From the NCBI GenBank assembly GCA_029560585.1, contig JAKQKQ010000270.1, positions 108,897 to 172,896 on the forward strand: a DNA stretch of 64,000 nt, given 5' to 3'. The position numbers and the translations under genes were made by a program. Position 1 is the first letter of the stretch, and each line of letters starts with the position of its first letter. This DNA is from Verrucomicrobiota bacterium (GTDB taxonomy: Bacteria > Verrucomicrobiota > Verrucomicrobiia > JADLBR01). Positions 1 through 11,197 of this stretch are shown here, piece by piece. The notes beneath the pieces were generated by a model that worked only from the letters and a program-made list of their open reading frames with translations, did not search any database and was not told the origin of the DNA.

Positions 1-903
<903 letters not shown>

Positions 904-945
904 TCAAATATCAAAACTCAAAACCATGAGTGATGCCCGTTGGCC

Positions 946-1815
946 CTAGCCCATCGCCGCCGCCGCGGCGATCTCGAGAATCTCTTTGGTGATTCCGGCC
1001 TGGCGGGCCTTGTTGTACTCGAGCGTGAGGTCCTTGACCAATTGCTTTGCGTTGTCGGTGGCGTTCTTCATGGCCACCATCCGGGCGCTGTGCTCGGATG
1101 CCCGGGCCTCGAGCACGGCATCGAAGACCTCGAAATTCACCGCGTGAGGCAACAGGAGATCGAGCACGGCACGGGGGCTGGGCTCGAGCTTGTAGCCGAT
1201 GCCGTCGCGCCTATCGGCCGCCGCGGCCGCGCCGGCCGCCTTGAGCGCGCCCATCTCCGTGAAGGGGAGCAACCGGGCCGTGGTCGGCTTCTGGACGGCC
1301 GTGTTGACAAACTTGCTGAAAATCACATCGACCCGGTCGCAGTTCCCCTGCGCGAAATGGTTCAAAAGGAACCTGCCGACGTGCCTTGCCGCGGTAAACC
1401 GGACCGGATCCGGGATCGGGAAATCGGCAAGGAGCCTGCGGCGGGTCTTGGCGATGAAGGTGCGCCCCTTTCGGCCGACGGTGACGAACTCCGTTCCGGG
1501 CGGCAGGGAATTGACAAAGCGCAGGAGATTGGTGTTGAGCGATCCGCAGAGGCCGCGGTCCGTGGTGATCAGCAGGACGCAGGTGCGTTCGCCGTTGCGG
1601 CCGGCTATGAGCGGGTGCGCCCGCAAGTCGTTGTCCAGGTCGATCGCATCGCGGAGGAGCGAGAGCGCCATCTCGGCATAAGGCCGGGCCTTGACCGCGG
1701 ACTCCTGCGCCTTGCGCATCTTGCTCGCCGCCACCATCTGCATGGCCTTGGTGATCTGGGCGGTGCTCTTGACCGACCGGATCCTGCGGCGGATGTCGCG
1801 CGTGTTGTTGCCCAT
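946..1815 (-). CDS. atpG: ATP synthase F1 subunit gamma
   Basis: Central rotor stalk of F1 that couples c-ring rotation to catalysis. The 289-residue protein is the usual size. The N-terminus (MGNNTRDIRRRIRSVKSTAQ) carries the conserved helix with the ITKAMQMVAASK motif, and the C-terminal helix ends with the typical LEYNKARQAGITKEI segment. The gene lies between atpA and atpD, 22 bp after atpA and 66 bp before atpD, in the standard bacterial order and presumably on the same transcript. There is nothing unusual in it. Confidence 0.97.
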   Translation of the reverse strand: MGNNTRDIRRRIRSVKSTAQITKAMQMVAASKMRKAQESAVKARPYAEMALSLLRDAIDLDNDLRAHPLIAGRNGERTCVLLITTDRGLCGSLNTNLLRFVNSLPPGTEFVTVGRKGRTFIAKTRRRLLADFPIPDPVRFTAARHVGRFLLNHFAQGNCDRVDVIFSKFVNTAVQKPTTARLLPFTEMGALKAAGAAAAADRRDGIGYKLEPSPRAVLDLLLPHAVNFEVFDAVLEARASEHSARMVAMKNATDNAKQLVKDLTLEYNKARQAGITKEILEIAAAAAMG

Positions 1816-1837
1816 GGCGATTGGCCCCGTGCCCCGA

Positions 1838-3370
<1,533 letters not shown>

Positions 3371-3376
3371 AAGTCG

Positions 3377-3769
3377 TCAGAGTTTTGATTCCAGTTCTAC
3401 GAGGCGGCCGCGCACGGAGGCGTCCCAGACGTCCGAGCCCACCTGGATGCGCATGCCGCATATCAATGCGGGGTTCACGATGAATTCCGTCCCGGACTCG
3501 GCGGTTCCCGCATCGCCCAACCGCGCCGAGAGGGCGTCGCGAAACTCCGGGGACAGCTCGGTTGCGCTCTCGACGCGCGCCCGGTGCCTCGCCAGTTCCA
3601 GGGCCACGAGTTTGTGGAGGCGCGCAAGGATCTGGCCATAGTTGCGCGGCCGCTCGGCGCAGAGGAGCCTGACCGCCTCGCGGATGCGATTCCCATCGAG
3701 TCGCCCGTCCACGCAGCAGGCCCGGAATAGCCCCTTTGCCGCCTGCCTCGCCTCGCGCCCGATCCTCAT
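3377..3769 (-). CDS. atpH: ATP synthase subunit delta, unusually short
   Basis: Peripheral-stalk protein that ties F1 alpha to the b subunits. It is placed by position between atpF and atpA and by its C-terminal half, where a VNPALICGMRIQVG segment and the closing SVRGRLVELESKL match the conserved end of delta subunits. It is only 130 residues against about 175-185 usually, and the shortfall lies in the N-terminal helical domain that normally binds the tip of alpha (roughly 40 residues instead of about 105). No earlier in-frame start is usable because atpF ends 19 bp upstream. It may be a natural short form or a misread start caused by an upstream frameshift. Confidence 0.85.
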   Translation of the reverse strand: MRIGREARQAAKGLFRACCVDGRLDGNRIREAVRLLCAERPRNYGQILARLHKLVALELARHRARVESATELSPEFRDALSARLGDAGTAESGTEFIVNPALICGMRIQVGSDVWDASVRGRLVELESKL

Positions 3770-3788
3770 AGCCCCACCAGACGAGCCG

Positions 3789-4349
3789 TCACGCCGCCAT
3801 CTCCCGCGCCGCCTCTTCCTGAAGGCGCTTCTGGTCTTCGGCGGTCAATACCTTGCCCGCTACCTTCGCCGTGGTCTGCACCACGAGCTTTCCGACCTCG
3901 CGCTTCAGCTCGGACATCATCTGGTCGCGGTCGCGCGCCGACGCCTCCCGTGCCTTGGTGATCATCGCCTCGGCCTGTGCCACCGCCTCCTGCGTCCGGC
4001 GCTCGGTCAGTGCCGCGGCGGTGCCCTCCGCCTCGGAGACGATCTTGGTCGCGCGGTCGTTGGCCTCGGCCACGAGCCGCTTGCGGGTCTCCTCGGCCTC
4101 CGCCAGCTCCCGCCTGATCTTTTCGGCGTTCTCCTGCTGCTCCCGGATGCGCTCCTTGCGCTCCTCGAGCTGCGCTAGGATCGGGCCGAATGCGAAACGC
4201 TTCAGGATGTAGAAGACCGCAAGGAATACGACGATCTGCGCGAGCAGGTTTTGCCAGTTAACGCCGAACTGTTCGAGTAGCCCGGCCCCCGGTTCGCCGT
4301 GCGCTTCGGCCACCGCGAGGAACGCCATGTCAAAATGGTGAATATTCAT
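3789..4349 (-). CDS. atpF: ATP synthase Fo subunit b
   Basis: Peripheral stalk of Fo. One N-terminal membrane helix (about residues 20-40, WQNLLAQIVVFLAVFYILKR) is followed by a long charged helix rich in Glu, Arg, Lys and Ala that forms the dimeric stalk. I chose the ATG at 4349 (MNIHHFDMAF, 186 residues) over the upstream ATG at 4382, because the extra 11 residues are Arg/Pro-rich and GGGA lies just before the downstream start. The gene sits between atpE and atpH. Confidence 0.95.
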   Translation of the reverse strand: MNIHHFDMAFLAVAEAHGEPGAGLLEQFGVNWQNLLAQIVVFLAVFYILKRFAFGPILAQLEERKERIREQQENAEKIRRELAEAEETRKRLVAEANDRATKIVSEAEGTAAALTERRTQEAVAQAEAMITKAREASARDRDQMMSELKREVGKLVVQTTAKVAGKVLTAEDQKRLQEEAAREMAA

Positions 4350-4408
4350 CGTCGCGTCCCGCCGCCGCGCCGGGCAGGGCACCAGCGCGGTCGACGGTCC
4401 CGAAACGC

Positions 4409-4627
4409 TCAGCCCAAGAAGGCCGCGTAAAACGCGATCGCCTCAGCGAGGGCCATGCCCAAGATCCCGATCACCAGAATCTGGCCAAAGGCCCCGGGGT
4501 TGCGCCCCACGGCCTCGACGGCCTTCGAGCCCACCATGCCCACGCCAATCGCCGCGCCCGTTCCCGCGATCGCCAGCGCGAACTTCGCGTTGAATTCGAT
4601 GGCCGCCATCATTGTCATCATTTCCAT
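4409..4627 (-). CDS. atpE: ATP synthase Fo subunit c
   Basis: Proteolipid of the rotor ring, 72 residues with two membrane helices. Helix 1 has the Gly-rich GTGAAIGVGMVG packing motif, the loop is GRNPGAFG, and helix 2 carries the ion-binding Glu62 in MALAEAIAFY. Glu62 is followed by Ala, and helix 1 has no Gln ligand, so the ring is read as proton- and not sodium-coupled (inference from known ligand sets). The start at 4627 is supported by AAGGAGAGG about 5 bp upstream; the longer frame to 4729 adds a polar leader untypical of the family. Confidence 0.96.
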   Translation of the reverse strand: MEMMTMMAAIEFNAKFALAIAGTGAAIGVGMVGSKAVEAVGRNPGAFGQILVIGILGMALAEAIAFYAAFLG

Positions 4628-4735
4628 AGTCGCCTCTCCTTTTCCACCGGACGCATCCGGCTTTCGTTTCTGCCTTTTCGGCCGCGCCCACCCATTTTCG
4701 TATATGGTCACGCGGCCAAATTCGAACATCCCCGG

Positions 4736-5530
4736 CTAGTGCCCACCCTCCTCGTGCGCCGTGTTGAGCTGGATGTACACGGAGCACAGCAGCATGAACA
4801 CCAGCGCCTGCACCAATCCAATGAGCAATTCCAAGAAATAGAAGAGGATCAGGATCACGCAATTGGCCCCCCACCACGGAGTGATCGAGCCCATCGCGTG
4901 CAACAGGTTCTCGCCCGCGAAATTGTTGCCGAACAAACGGATCGGCAGCGAGACCCCCCGCAGCGCGATCGAGATGATCTCAATGCCCCCCACCGCGAAA
5001 AATATCGGTGCCAGCGCCAGCGCCACGAGGCCCTTCACGCCCTTGGGCGCAAAGGTGTGCGTGATGAAACCCCAGGGCCCCTGCTCCTGCCAGACCCAGA
5101 CGGCCCACATCACGAAGAAGACGATCGTCATCGCCCCGGTCATGTTCACGTCGGCGTTCGGTGGCCGAAGGATCGGCTTTGCGACGTGGAAGCCGTGCTC
5201 CGTCGCATGGCCCCAGCCAATGGACCCGACACCCGGCACGAGGCTGGCCCAGTTGGCGACGAGAATGTATAAGAAAAGGGTGCAGAGGAGCGGAAACGTC
5301 CTCTTGATCATGTGGTGGCCGACGATCCCCTCGATCATCCCGTAGACCCCCTCGATGATCGTCTCAAAGAAGTTCTGGAAGCCCGATGGGACATAGGCCA
5401 TCCGCCGCGTCGCGAGCTGGGCGATGCCCGCGATGGCGCACGCGACAACCAGCGAATAGATCATCGAGTTCGTGAGCCATGGGATGCCCGCAACGGGCTC
5501 CGCACTCAACGATAGACCAAGTACCAACAT
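4736..5530 (-). CDS. atpB: ATP synthase Fo subunit a (start uncertain)
   Basis: Stator channel subunit that passes protons to the c-ring. It has several membrane helices, and the essential Arg is in the SLPIRLFGNNFAGE motif of the penultimate helix region. The reading frame stays open to 5749, but its first ~70 codons are Arg/Pro/Gly-rich, and codons near 5700-5740 are a copy of a dispersed GC-rich palindrome seen elsewhere in intergenic DNA. I therefore place the start at the ATG at 5530 (MLVLGLSLSAEP, 264 residues), where a hydrophobic segment begins. ATGs at 5650 and 5635 are alternatives, and none has a strong Shine-Dalgarno site. It is the first gene of the atp operon; no atpI is seen upstream. 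Confidence 0.93.
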   Translation of the reverse strand: MLVLGLSLSAEPVAGIPWLTNSMIYSLVVACAIAGIAQLATRRMAYVPSGFQNFFETIIEGVYGMIEGIVGHHMIKRTFPLLCTLFLYILVANWASLVPGVGSIGWGHATEHGFHVAKPILRPPNADVNMTGAMTIVFFVMWAVWVWQEQGPWGFITHTFAPKGVKGLVALALAPIFFAVGGIEIISIALRGVSLPIRLFGNNFAGENLLHAMGSITPWWGANCVILILFYFLELLIGLVQALVFMLLCSVYIQLNTAHEEGGH

Positions 5531-5699
5531 GGGAACGTATATCCAAGCAGATGGCGGGCCATCGGCAAGTCCGACTTCGCGCAAAAAATGCCACGCCCGC
5601 CGCCTGTGGAGCCAGCAGGCATACTGCCGCCCCATGGCAAGCCCCGCCATAGGGTCTCGACCCCAGTCGCGCGGACCGCTGGCAATCGGAACCTCCCGC

Positions 5700-5740
5700 G
5701 GCTCGCGAGGCCGCGGGCCCTCCCGGCGGGATCGGGCCAC
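5700..5740. repeat. GC-rich palindromic repeat C, copy 1
   Basis: The minus-strand sequence here (GTGGCCCGAT, then GGGAGGGCCCGCGG, then CCTCGCGAGCC) is nearly the same as the element at 29642-29682, and its 25-bp core recurs at 53737-53761. The core GGCCCGCGGCCTCGCGGGCC folds on itself. It lies directly upstream of atpB, inside the longest possible atpB reading frame. Confidence 0.75.
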
Positions 5741-5769
5741 GCGCGCCATCAGGGGGAACCGATGATCGG

Positions 5770-8190
5770 CTAATCCTGGATCAGGGTGGAGAGAATGTTG
5801 GAGTAATCATCGGTCCAGCGCGGCGTGTCTGGGGGCACGGCCAATAGTGACCAGCCCCCGCCGTTGATGACGACGCGAAAGTCTTCACGGCGCCGGGCAA
5901 GGGCGACCCACGTGGTGGTCAACTTCCCCTGGGCCCTCTCCACGTCCGAGATGTTGGTATCTTCCCAGTGCATGGCGGCGCATCCCAGATCTGTCGCAAT
6001 GGCGCCCAGGGGCGGACGCAGCTCGAGATAGCGGTTTGACACGTTGAACGCGATGACGCCCCCATCCGCCAGCTTGTCGAAATAGATCTGCACCGCCTCC
6101 TTCGTCATGAGATGGATCGGGATAGCGTCAGAGCTGAAAGCGTCGACGATGATGAGGTCATAGCCTCTAGCCGGGGCCTTGGCGATCTCCAGCCGACCGT
6201 CGCCGACAACGGTGTCGACCTTGGCCGGGGTGCGCTTGAGGAAAGTGAAATAGCCGGAATCCCGCGCGATCCGGACCACCTCCGGATCAATCTCGTAAAA
6301 AGTGAATGTCTGGTGCGGCTGGCCATAGGCGGCAAGCCCACCGGCCCCCAGCCCGATGATCGCGATGCGGTCGAATTGCGGATCATACTGGCGGGACCTG
6401 AAGACCTGTCCGATGGGACCGGTCGGGTGGTAGTACATGGTCGGCCTCATGGCATCGAGGGGGTCGATGGCCTGAATCCCGTGGGGCGTCGTGCCGTGCG
6501 TGAGCATGCGCCACCTGCCGCGGGAATCCTCGGTGATGCGATGTACCCCAAAGAACGTCCGCGAGGCAAAAACCTGTCTGCCCGTGGCTCCTGCACGGAA
6601 GTAGACCAGAGCCATGACCGCGGCTATGGCCAGCGCGATGCGCAGGCGCGTGGCCAATGAGAGAAGCAAGAGCACTCCGATCGGACCGTATAGAATGACA
6701 ATAGACCGGGCGTCGCCGTTCCCGATGCCGGCCCCGCGAATGATCCGATACGCCGCGATGCCGACGAGCGCGATGATCGCGGGCACCAGCACATCCGCCG
6801 CGCGCGACGGCAGTGGGCCGCGAACAGCGCATCGGAGCGCGAGCAAGCCCGCGGCGATCCCGACCGCCGCCACGGCGGGCCACCCGCCGGCGGGCGCGCC
6901 CTGGCGAAAGGCCAACAGCAACCCGACAGCAGTGAAGAGGGTGGCGAGCGGCACCAGCAGATCGAAAACCACCGGCGCGCGCGTGGCGGCGGGCCTGTCA
7001 CCGAAACTCGGCGCGGCAAGCAGGCAGACGGCGACGATGGCAATCGGGTATTCGGCGATGCCATTGAAAATCATCGGGGCCAGGAGGGCGTTGAACGAGC
7101 CACCGATGACCCCGCCCAGCGCCACAAACAGGTAGAATTCGGTCAGGCGGCTGGCATCGGGCCGCTCGCTCACGAGCCGGGAGTGGCAGACCAGGGCTCC
7201 CACGAAAAACGTCAGCATGTCCGCGCCGGCCACCGCCCAGAAGGGCGAGCGGATCCGCGCGAGACTCATGACCGCAAGACCTGCCGCAAACACAAAGTAG
7301 ACCACCGACAGCCCCCGGACGGGAATCGTCCGGCCGCCAAAAGCGAGGACGAAGGTCGCAAGATAAAGCGCCAGTGGGATGACCCACAGCAACGGCATCG
7401 CGGCGATATCGCTCGAGACATGCTGCGTGACGCCCAGCAGAAAACTCGAAGGCACGGCCGCGAACGCGAGCCACCTCAAGCGCATCGGCCACGTGATCGA
7501 CACGGGCAGCGCGGCGGTCTCGGCCTGCGCCACCTCCGCCTTTCCGCGGCGACGCTGCTGCCGCGTGATGGCATGGACCGGCCGCGGCTGCAGCGCCAGG
7601 GCGCCACACCCCAAGCCCAACACCGCGAACACCGCGTATCCCACCGAAAACCAGACCCTTTGCTCTTGCAGCGGCAGCAACCGCTCGATCAATAGCGGAT
7701 AACCCACCAGCGCGAGCATGCTGCCGATGTTGCCCGCGGCGTAGAGAAAGTACGGGTCAGCGGCGTTCCTGTGGGCGGTGCCGGCAAACCACCGCTGCAT
7801 CAGCGGCCCGGTCGTCGACAGGACAAAGAAAGGCCCGCCGACAGCGAGCGCCAGGGCCCCCAGCAGCCAGAGCGATGGCTGCGAACCGCCGGGCGCGGGA
7901 AGCGTGCGCGGATCCAGGACCGGGAGCCTGCCCAGCGCCAGCGCGACGACCAACGGTAGAATGAGAACCGCCCCGTGGATCAGGACTTGCCGGGACAGCG
8001 CAAATCGTCGGGTGAGGAGATGGGCGTATAGGTAGCCCGCCAGCAGCACGGCCTGGAAAAAGACCATGCTGGTGTTCCAGACGGCGGGGCTCCCGCCCAA
8101 CAGCGGCAGCACCATCTTGGCCACCATCGGCTGGACAAAGAACAGCAGGGCGGCGCTCAGGAAAACCGTGAGGGTGTAAACAGGCAGCAT
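5770..8190 (-). CDS. Membrane protein with C-terminal spermidine-synthase-like domain (fused MFS/SpeE type)
   Basis: This 806-residue protein has a long multi-helix membrane region (about residues 1-560) joined to a Rossmann-fold domain (about 600-806). The latter contains the SAM-type binding loop IAIIGLGAGGLAAYG, an acidic YEIDPEV strand end, GDGRLE, and the VDAFSSDAIPIHLMT motif of spermidine-synthase relatives. The family is common in bacteria as 'fused MFS/spermidine synthase', but its substrate is not established. The N-terminal FFVQPMVAKMVLPLLGGSPAVWNT segment is typical of the family. It follows atpB's promoter region on the same strand and appears to be a separate unit. Confidence 0.85.
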   Translation of the reverse strand: MLPVYTLTVFLSAALLFFVQPMVAKMVLPLLGGSPAVWNTSMVFFQAVLLAGYLYAHLLTRRFALSRQVLIHGAVLILPLVVALALGRLPVLDPRTLPAPGGSQPSLWLLGALALAVGGPFFVLSTTGPLMQRWFAGTAHRNAADPYFLYAAGNIGSMLALVGYPLLIERLLPLQEQRVWFSVGYAVFAVLGLGCGALALQPRPVHAITRQQRRRGKAEVAQAETAALPVSITWPMRLRWLAFAAVPSSFLLGVTQHVSSDIAAMPLLWVIPLALYLATFVLAFGGRTIPVRGLSVVYFVFAAGLAVMSLARIRSPFWAVAGADMLTFFVGALVCHSRLVSERPDASRLTEFYLFVALGGVIGGSFNALLAPMIFNGIAEYPIAIVAVCLLAAPSFGDRPAATRAPVVFDLLVPLATLFTAVGLLLAFRQGAPAGGWPAVAAVGIAAGLLALRCAVRGPLPSRAADVLVPAIIALVGIAAYRIIRGAGIGNGDARSIVILYGPIGVLLLLSLATRLRIALAIAAVMALVYFRAGATGRQVFASRTFFGVHRITEDSRGRWRMLTHGTTPHGIQAIDPLDAMRPTMYYHPTGPIGQVFRSRQYDPQFDRIAIIGLGAGGLAAYGQPHQTFTFYEIDPEVVRIARDSGYFTFLKRTPAKVDTVVGDGRLEIAKAPARGYDLIIVDAFSSDAIPIHLMTKEAVQIYFDKLADGGVIAFNVSNRYLELRPPLGAIATDLGCAAMHWEDTNISDVERAQGKLTTTWVALARRREDFRVVINGGGWSLLAVPPDTPRWTDDYSNILSTLIQD

Positions 8191-8443
8191 CGGCGAGCGG
8201 GTTGGCGACAGGTTGAAAAGGATCGGAGCGCCACAACCCTAGGGCCAAGAACAGCCCTGCTCAATACCGATGATGGCCTGGCTCAAGAATATGAAATCCT
8301 GTGTGGCGGGCGGCCCAGCCCGGCCACGGGACCATGGAGTCTGACTTGGACGAACCCCCGGGACACGTGGATCGTCGACCTATGATCGGGCCGGGCCCTT
8401 TGCCTTTCCTGGCCGTGCTCACGATCTGGACCGCGAGACCCCA

Positions 8444-10654
8444 TCAGAACTGAACCGAGATGCCGGCATACCAGTTCCGCCCAACCGCGGGCTCTATGCC
8501 GTCGGACCGCACGCGCGAGTAGTAGTCCTCATCGAAAAGGTTATTAAGGCCGCCAATGAGCTGCACCACATCCTGCCAGACGGACCATTCGACCGCGAGA
8601 TCCCAGACGGAATAGCCCGGGATGCTGGTCACCCCCACGGTGCCCGCGATATTGTTGTCGTTCCAAAAGTGATCTTCGATGAACTGCCCGGTTAACGAAG
8701 CCCTGATGCACTCGCGGAAGCGATAGATGACACCGAGTTTGACAACGTAGTCGGGAGCAAAGGCGGGTTCATTGGTTTCAAGGATGCCGCTGATGAACTC
8801 GGCATTGAGCAGTGACGCGTTGCCAAAGAGAGCGAGGCCATGGACCGCGCGGCCGGGATCGAGGCCGCGGGCGGCGCCACCGAGGGCCCAGACGTCCATC
8901 TGAAGCGCGCACTCGAGTCCCTTGTAGATGCCCCGTCCCCCATTCACCCACTGGCTGGGTGCCCCGGGAAGATCGGCACGGATCACCTGGCTGAACTGGT
9001 CATCATAGTCGACGAGGAAGAGGCTCGCGTCGTACGCCAGCCAAGCGGACGGCGCCCCGCGAAGACCCGCCTCATAATACCAGGCGGAGGCCTCCTCGAG
9101 GCCGTCCGAAGGTATCGTGTTGGCCTGGGTCGGTGACAGCGTGGAGTAGGTGGGCGGCTTGTATCCTTGCGAGACATTTGCGTACAGCTCATTGCCCGCG
9201 CCCAGATCCAGGGAGACGCCGAAGCCGACCAGCGGCACGGCGGTCAACTCATCGATGTCGGCCAGCTCGCGCCCGCCGCTCTCCGGGACCGTCGTATTGA
9301 AGTTCTCCTCGACCTCCTGCGAGATCACCTCGACCCGTACCGACGGCACCAGGGACAAGGGCCCCCATCGGAAGCGATTCTCGGCGAATACGGCGCCGTA
9401 CTTGGTCCAACGGTTGAAGTCCCAGACGGGAAGTCCCTCGTCGCGCCATGGAAACGCGCCTCTCTCCCGCGTCTGCGGGCTCTCGCTGAGGTATGCCGTG
9501 AATCCCGCCGTGAGGGTTTGTGGCTCGTCGCCTATGTCCCAGTCGTGGCGAAGGCGCGCATCGGCACCCCCGAAATTGAATTTCCTCTCATCGATGTTGT
9601 TGCCGGTGCCGCTCTGGCGGCGGCTGAAGCGGATCGCCTGGCCGCCCCACGCCTTGGCGGTCAACGATGAACCGGGCTGGAACTCCCTCTCGAAAACTGC
9701 GGCGCCCGTGTATCGGCTCACCCGCACTCGGTCAAAGCGCAGGGACGTGTGGTCCCGGTTGATGATGTAGTCCTCGTAGGAAAGGCGGCCCGGCTCGCCG
9801 TTGTCACTCTCGTGCGCGTCGAATTCGAGCCACAGGCGGGTCTGCTGGTCCAGTTGGAAGGCCATCTTGGTGCTGCCCCCCCAGACCACGTAGTCCTCGT
9901 TGCGCCGAAAACCGTTGGCCTGGCGGTGGTAAAACTCGGCGAGATAGCCCACGCCATCCACGGTGCCCGTGACCTCATCATGCGTTGCGTAAAGTCCGTA
10001 TGACCCCGCCGTTTGCCGGCTGCGGAACCGGAAGGGAGTATCGGTATCGGGTTGTCTCGTGACATAGTTCAGCGCGCCCGACGGCTGCGGGCCGTACAAC
10101 AGGGCGGCGCCGCCGCGAAAGAACTCGATGCGATCAACACTCTCGATGGGGACGTTCACATAGACCATCGGGTCGCCGACGATATCCAGGCTGAGCGGGA
10201 TGCCATCCTTGAGCGTCAGCATGTCCTGAGACTCGTGCGGGTCGCCGATGCCCCGATAGTTGATGTTCATTCCGCGCGCCACGTTGATCTCGGAGACCAG
10301 TAGGCCGGGCGTGAGTGCGAACGCCCGGCGATACTGGTCGGCGGGAATTTCGGGCAACGCATCGATCTCGGTGACGGTGTTCTTCTTGGCCACGAGCATG
10401 CGCTCCGAATCGATGTCCTGCAGAAACGGCCGGGCCAGTATCTCTGCGGGCGAGGCGCGGACAACGACCAGCGGCAGCCTCTGCACCGCGCGATCATCCC
10501 ACGCGCCATCCACCGCAGGCTGCGCCATCGCAACCGCCGTGGCCAATGCCACGCAGCCGATCACATGATCGACCCGCGCGCGGCCGCGCGCCGTCACCCC
10601 GCCAGCACATGACCCTGACGGCCCGCCCCGTTCCAGTACTCGAACATGCATCAT
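8444..10654 (-). CDS. TonB-dependent outer-membrane receptor, FecA-like
   Basis: Outer-membrane active-transport receptor, likely for a ferric chelate by similarity of the plug. A signal segment (VIGCVALATAVAMAQ) is followed by a TonB-box-like LPLVVVRAS, and then a plug domain with the RGIGDPHESQDMLTLKDGIP and RIEFFRGGAALLYGPQPSGALNYVT motifs typical of FecA-type receptors. The rest is beta-barrel, ending in the outer-membrane signature WYAGISVQF with terminal Phe. I favour the paired ATGs at 10654/10651, with GGGAG upstream, over the start at 10747; length is about 736 residues. It is downstream of a one-TM protein and an ECF sigma factor on the same strand, which suggests sigma-controlled expression. 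The transported ligand cannot be read from sequence. Confidence 0.9.
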   Translation of the reverse strand: MMHVRVLERGGPSGSCAGGVTARGRARVDHVIGCVALATAVAMAQPAVDGAWDDRAVQRLPLVVVRASPAEILARPFLQDIDSERMLVAKKNTVTEIDALPEIPADQYRRAFALTPGLLVSEINVARGMNINYRGIGDPHESQDMLTLKDGIPLSLDIVGDPMVYVNVPIESVDRIEFFRGGAALLYGPQPSGALNYVTRQPDTDTPFRFRSRQTAGSYGLYATHDEVTGTVDGVGYLAEFYHRQANGFRRNEDYVVWGGSTKMAFQLDQQTRLWLEFDAHESDNGEPGRLSYEDYIINRDHTSLRFDRVRVSRYTGAAVFEREFQPGSSLTAKAWGGQAIRFSRRQSGTGNNIDERKFNFGGADARLRHDWDIGDEPQTLTAGFTAYLSESPQTRERGAFPWRDEGLPVWDFNRWTKYGAVFAENRFRWGPLSLVPSVRVEVISQEVEENFNTTVPESGGRELADIDELTAVPLVGFGVSLDLGAGNELYANVSQGYKPPTYSTLSPTQANTIPSDGLEEASAWYYEAGLRGAPSAWLAYDASLFLVDYDDQFSQVIRADLPGAPSQWVNGGRGIYKGLECALQMDVWALGGAARGLDPGRAVHGLALFGNASLLNAEFISGILETNEPAFAPDYVVKLGVIYRFRECIRASLTGQFIEDHFWNDNNIAGTVGVTSIPGYSVWDLAVEWSVWQDVVQLIGGLNNLFDEDYYSRVRSDGIEPAVGRNWYAGISVQF

Positions 10655-10771
10655 GCGCCGATGATCTCCCGCAAGTGGTTGATCTCGATACCTGAAATAC
10701 GATTCAGCACCGGGGATGGGGACATGGAATACTGCGCCAACGAACACCGGTGCCGGAACAGGATTCCGCGC

Positions 10772-11197
10772 CTATTCCTCTCGACCTAACGGGGCCGAGC
10801 CAGCGGGCCACGGCGTCCGACGCAGATTCCCAGAATAGAGGGGTTTGCATCGGCAAACTCGCTGGAAACGGTCTGGATCTCTCAGGAATTCCCGGAGATT
10901 TTCCGAAGCCCCAGCCGTGCCTCCGTGGGGACAAACGACCACGTCGCGCAACACGGTCGCTCGCCGCCAGAACAGCAAGACGCATGACACGAGCAGGAGC
11001 GCGGCGACCGCCCCCAACAGTATCCCAAGCGTCCTGCGGTGCGCGTTCGCCCGGCGCTCCCGCGTCCGCTCTGCGTCCAGAGCCGCATGGAGGCGGTCCC
11101 GACCCGCCGGCGATGTCGCGCCCTCGATCGCGGCACGGAAGGCGCTGATCGCCTCCTGCGTCCCATCGTCAGCCCGCTCCTGCCGTTCACGCCTCAT
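10772..11197 (-). CDS. Single-TM protein, candidate anti-sigma factor
   Basis: This 141-residue protein has a charged N-terminal ~55 residues, one membrane helix (about 58-77, GILLGAVAALLLVSCVLLFW) and a short periplasmic tail. Its start overlaps the end of the ECF sigma gene by 11 bp, so the two are probably translationally coupled. Topology and position are those of an anti-sigma factor, but it has neither a zinc-binding HxxxCxxC motif nor a FecR domain. The role is inferred from context only. Confidence 0.6.
   Translation of the reverse strand: MRRERQERADDGTQEAISAFRAAIEGATSPAGRDRLHAALDAERTRERRANAHRRTLGILLGAVAALLLVSCVLLFWRRATVLRDVVVCPHGGTAGASENLREFLRDPDRFQRVCRCKPLYSGNLRRTPWPAGSAPLGREE

Noticed and set aside
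4409..4627. Sodium-coupled ATP synthase
   Set aside because: The c-subunit has Glu62 followed by Ala, and no Gln in helix 1, so the usual sodium ligand set is absent.
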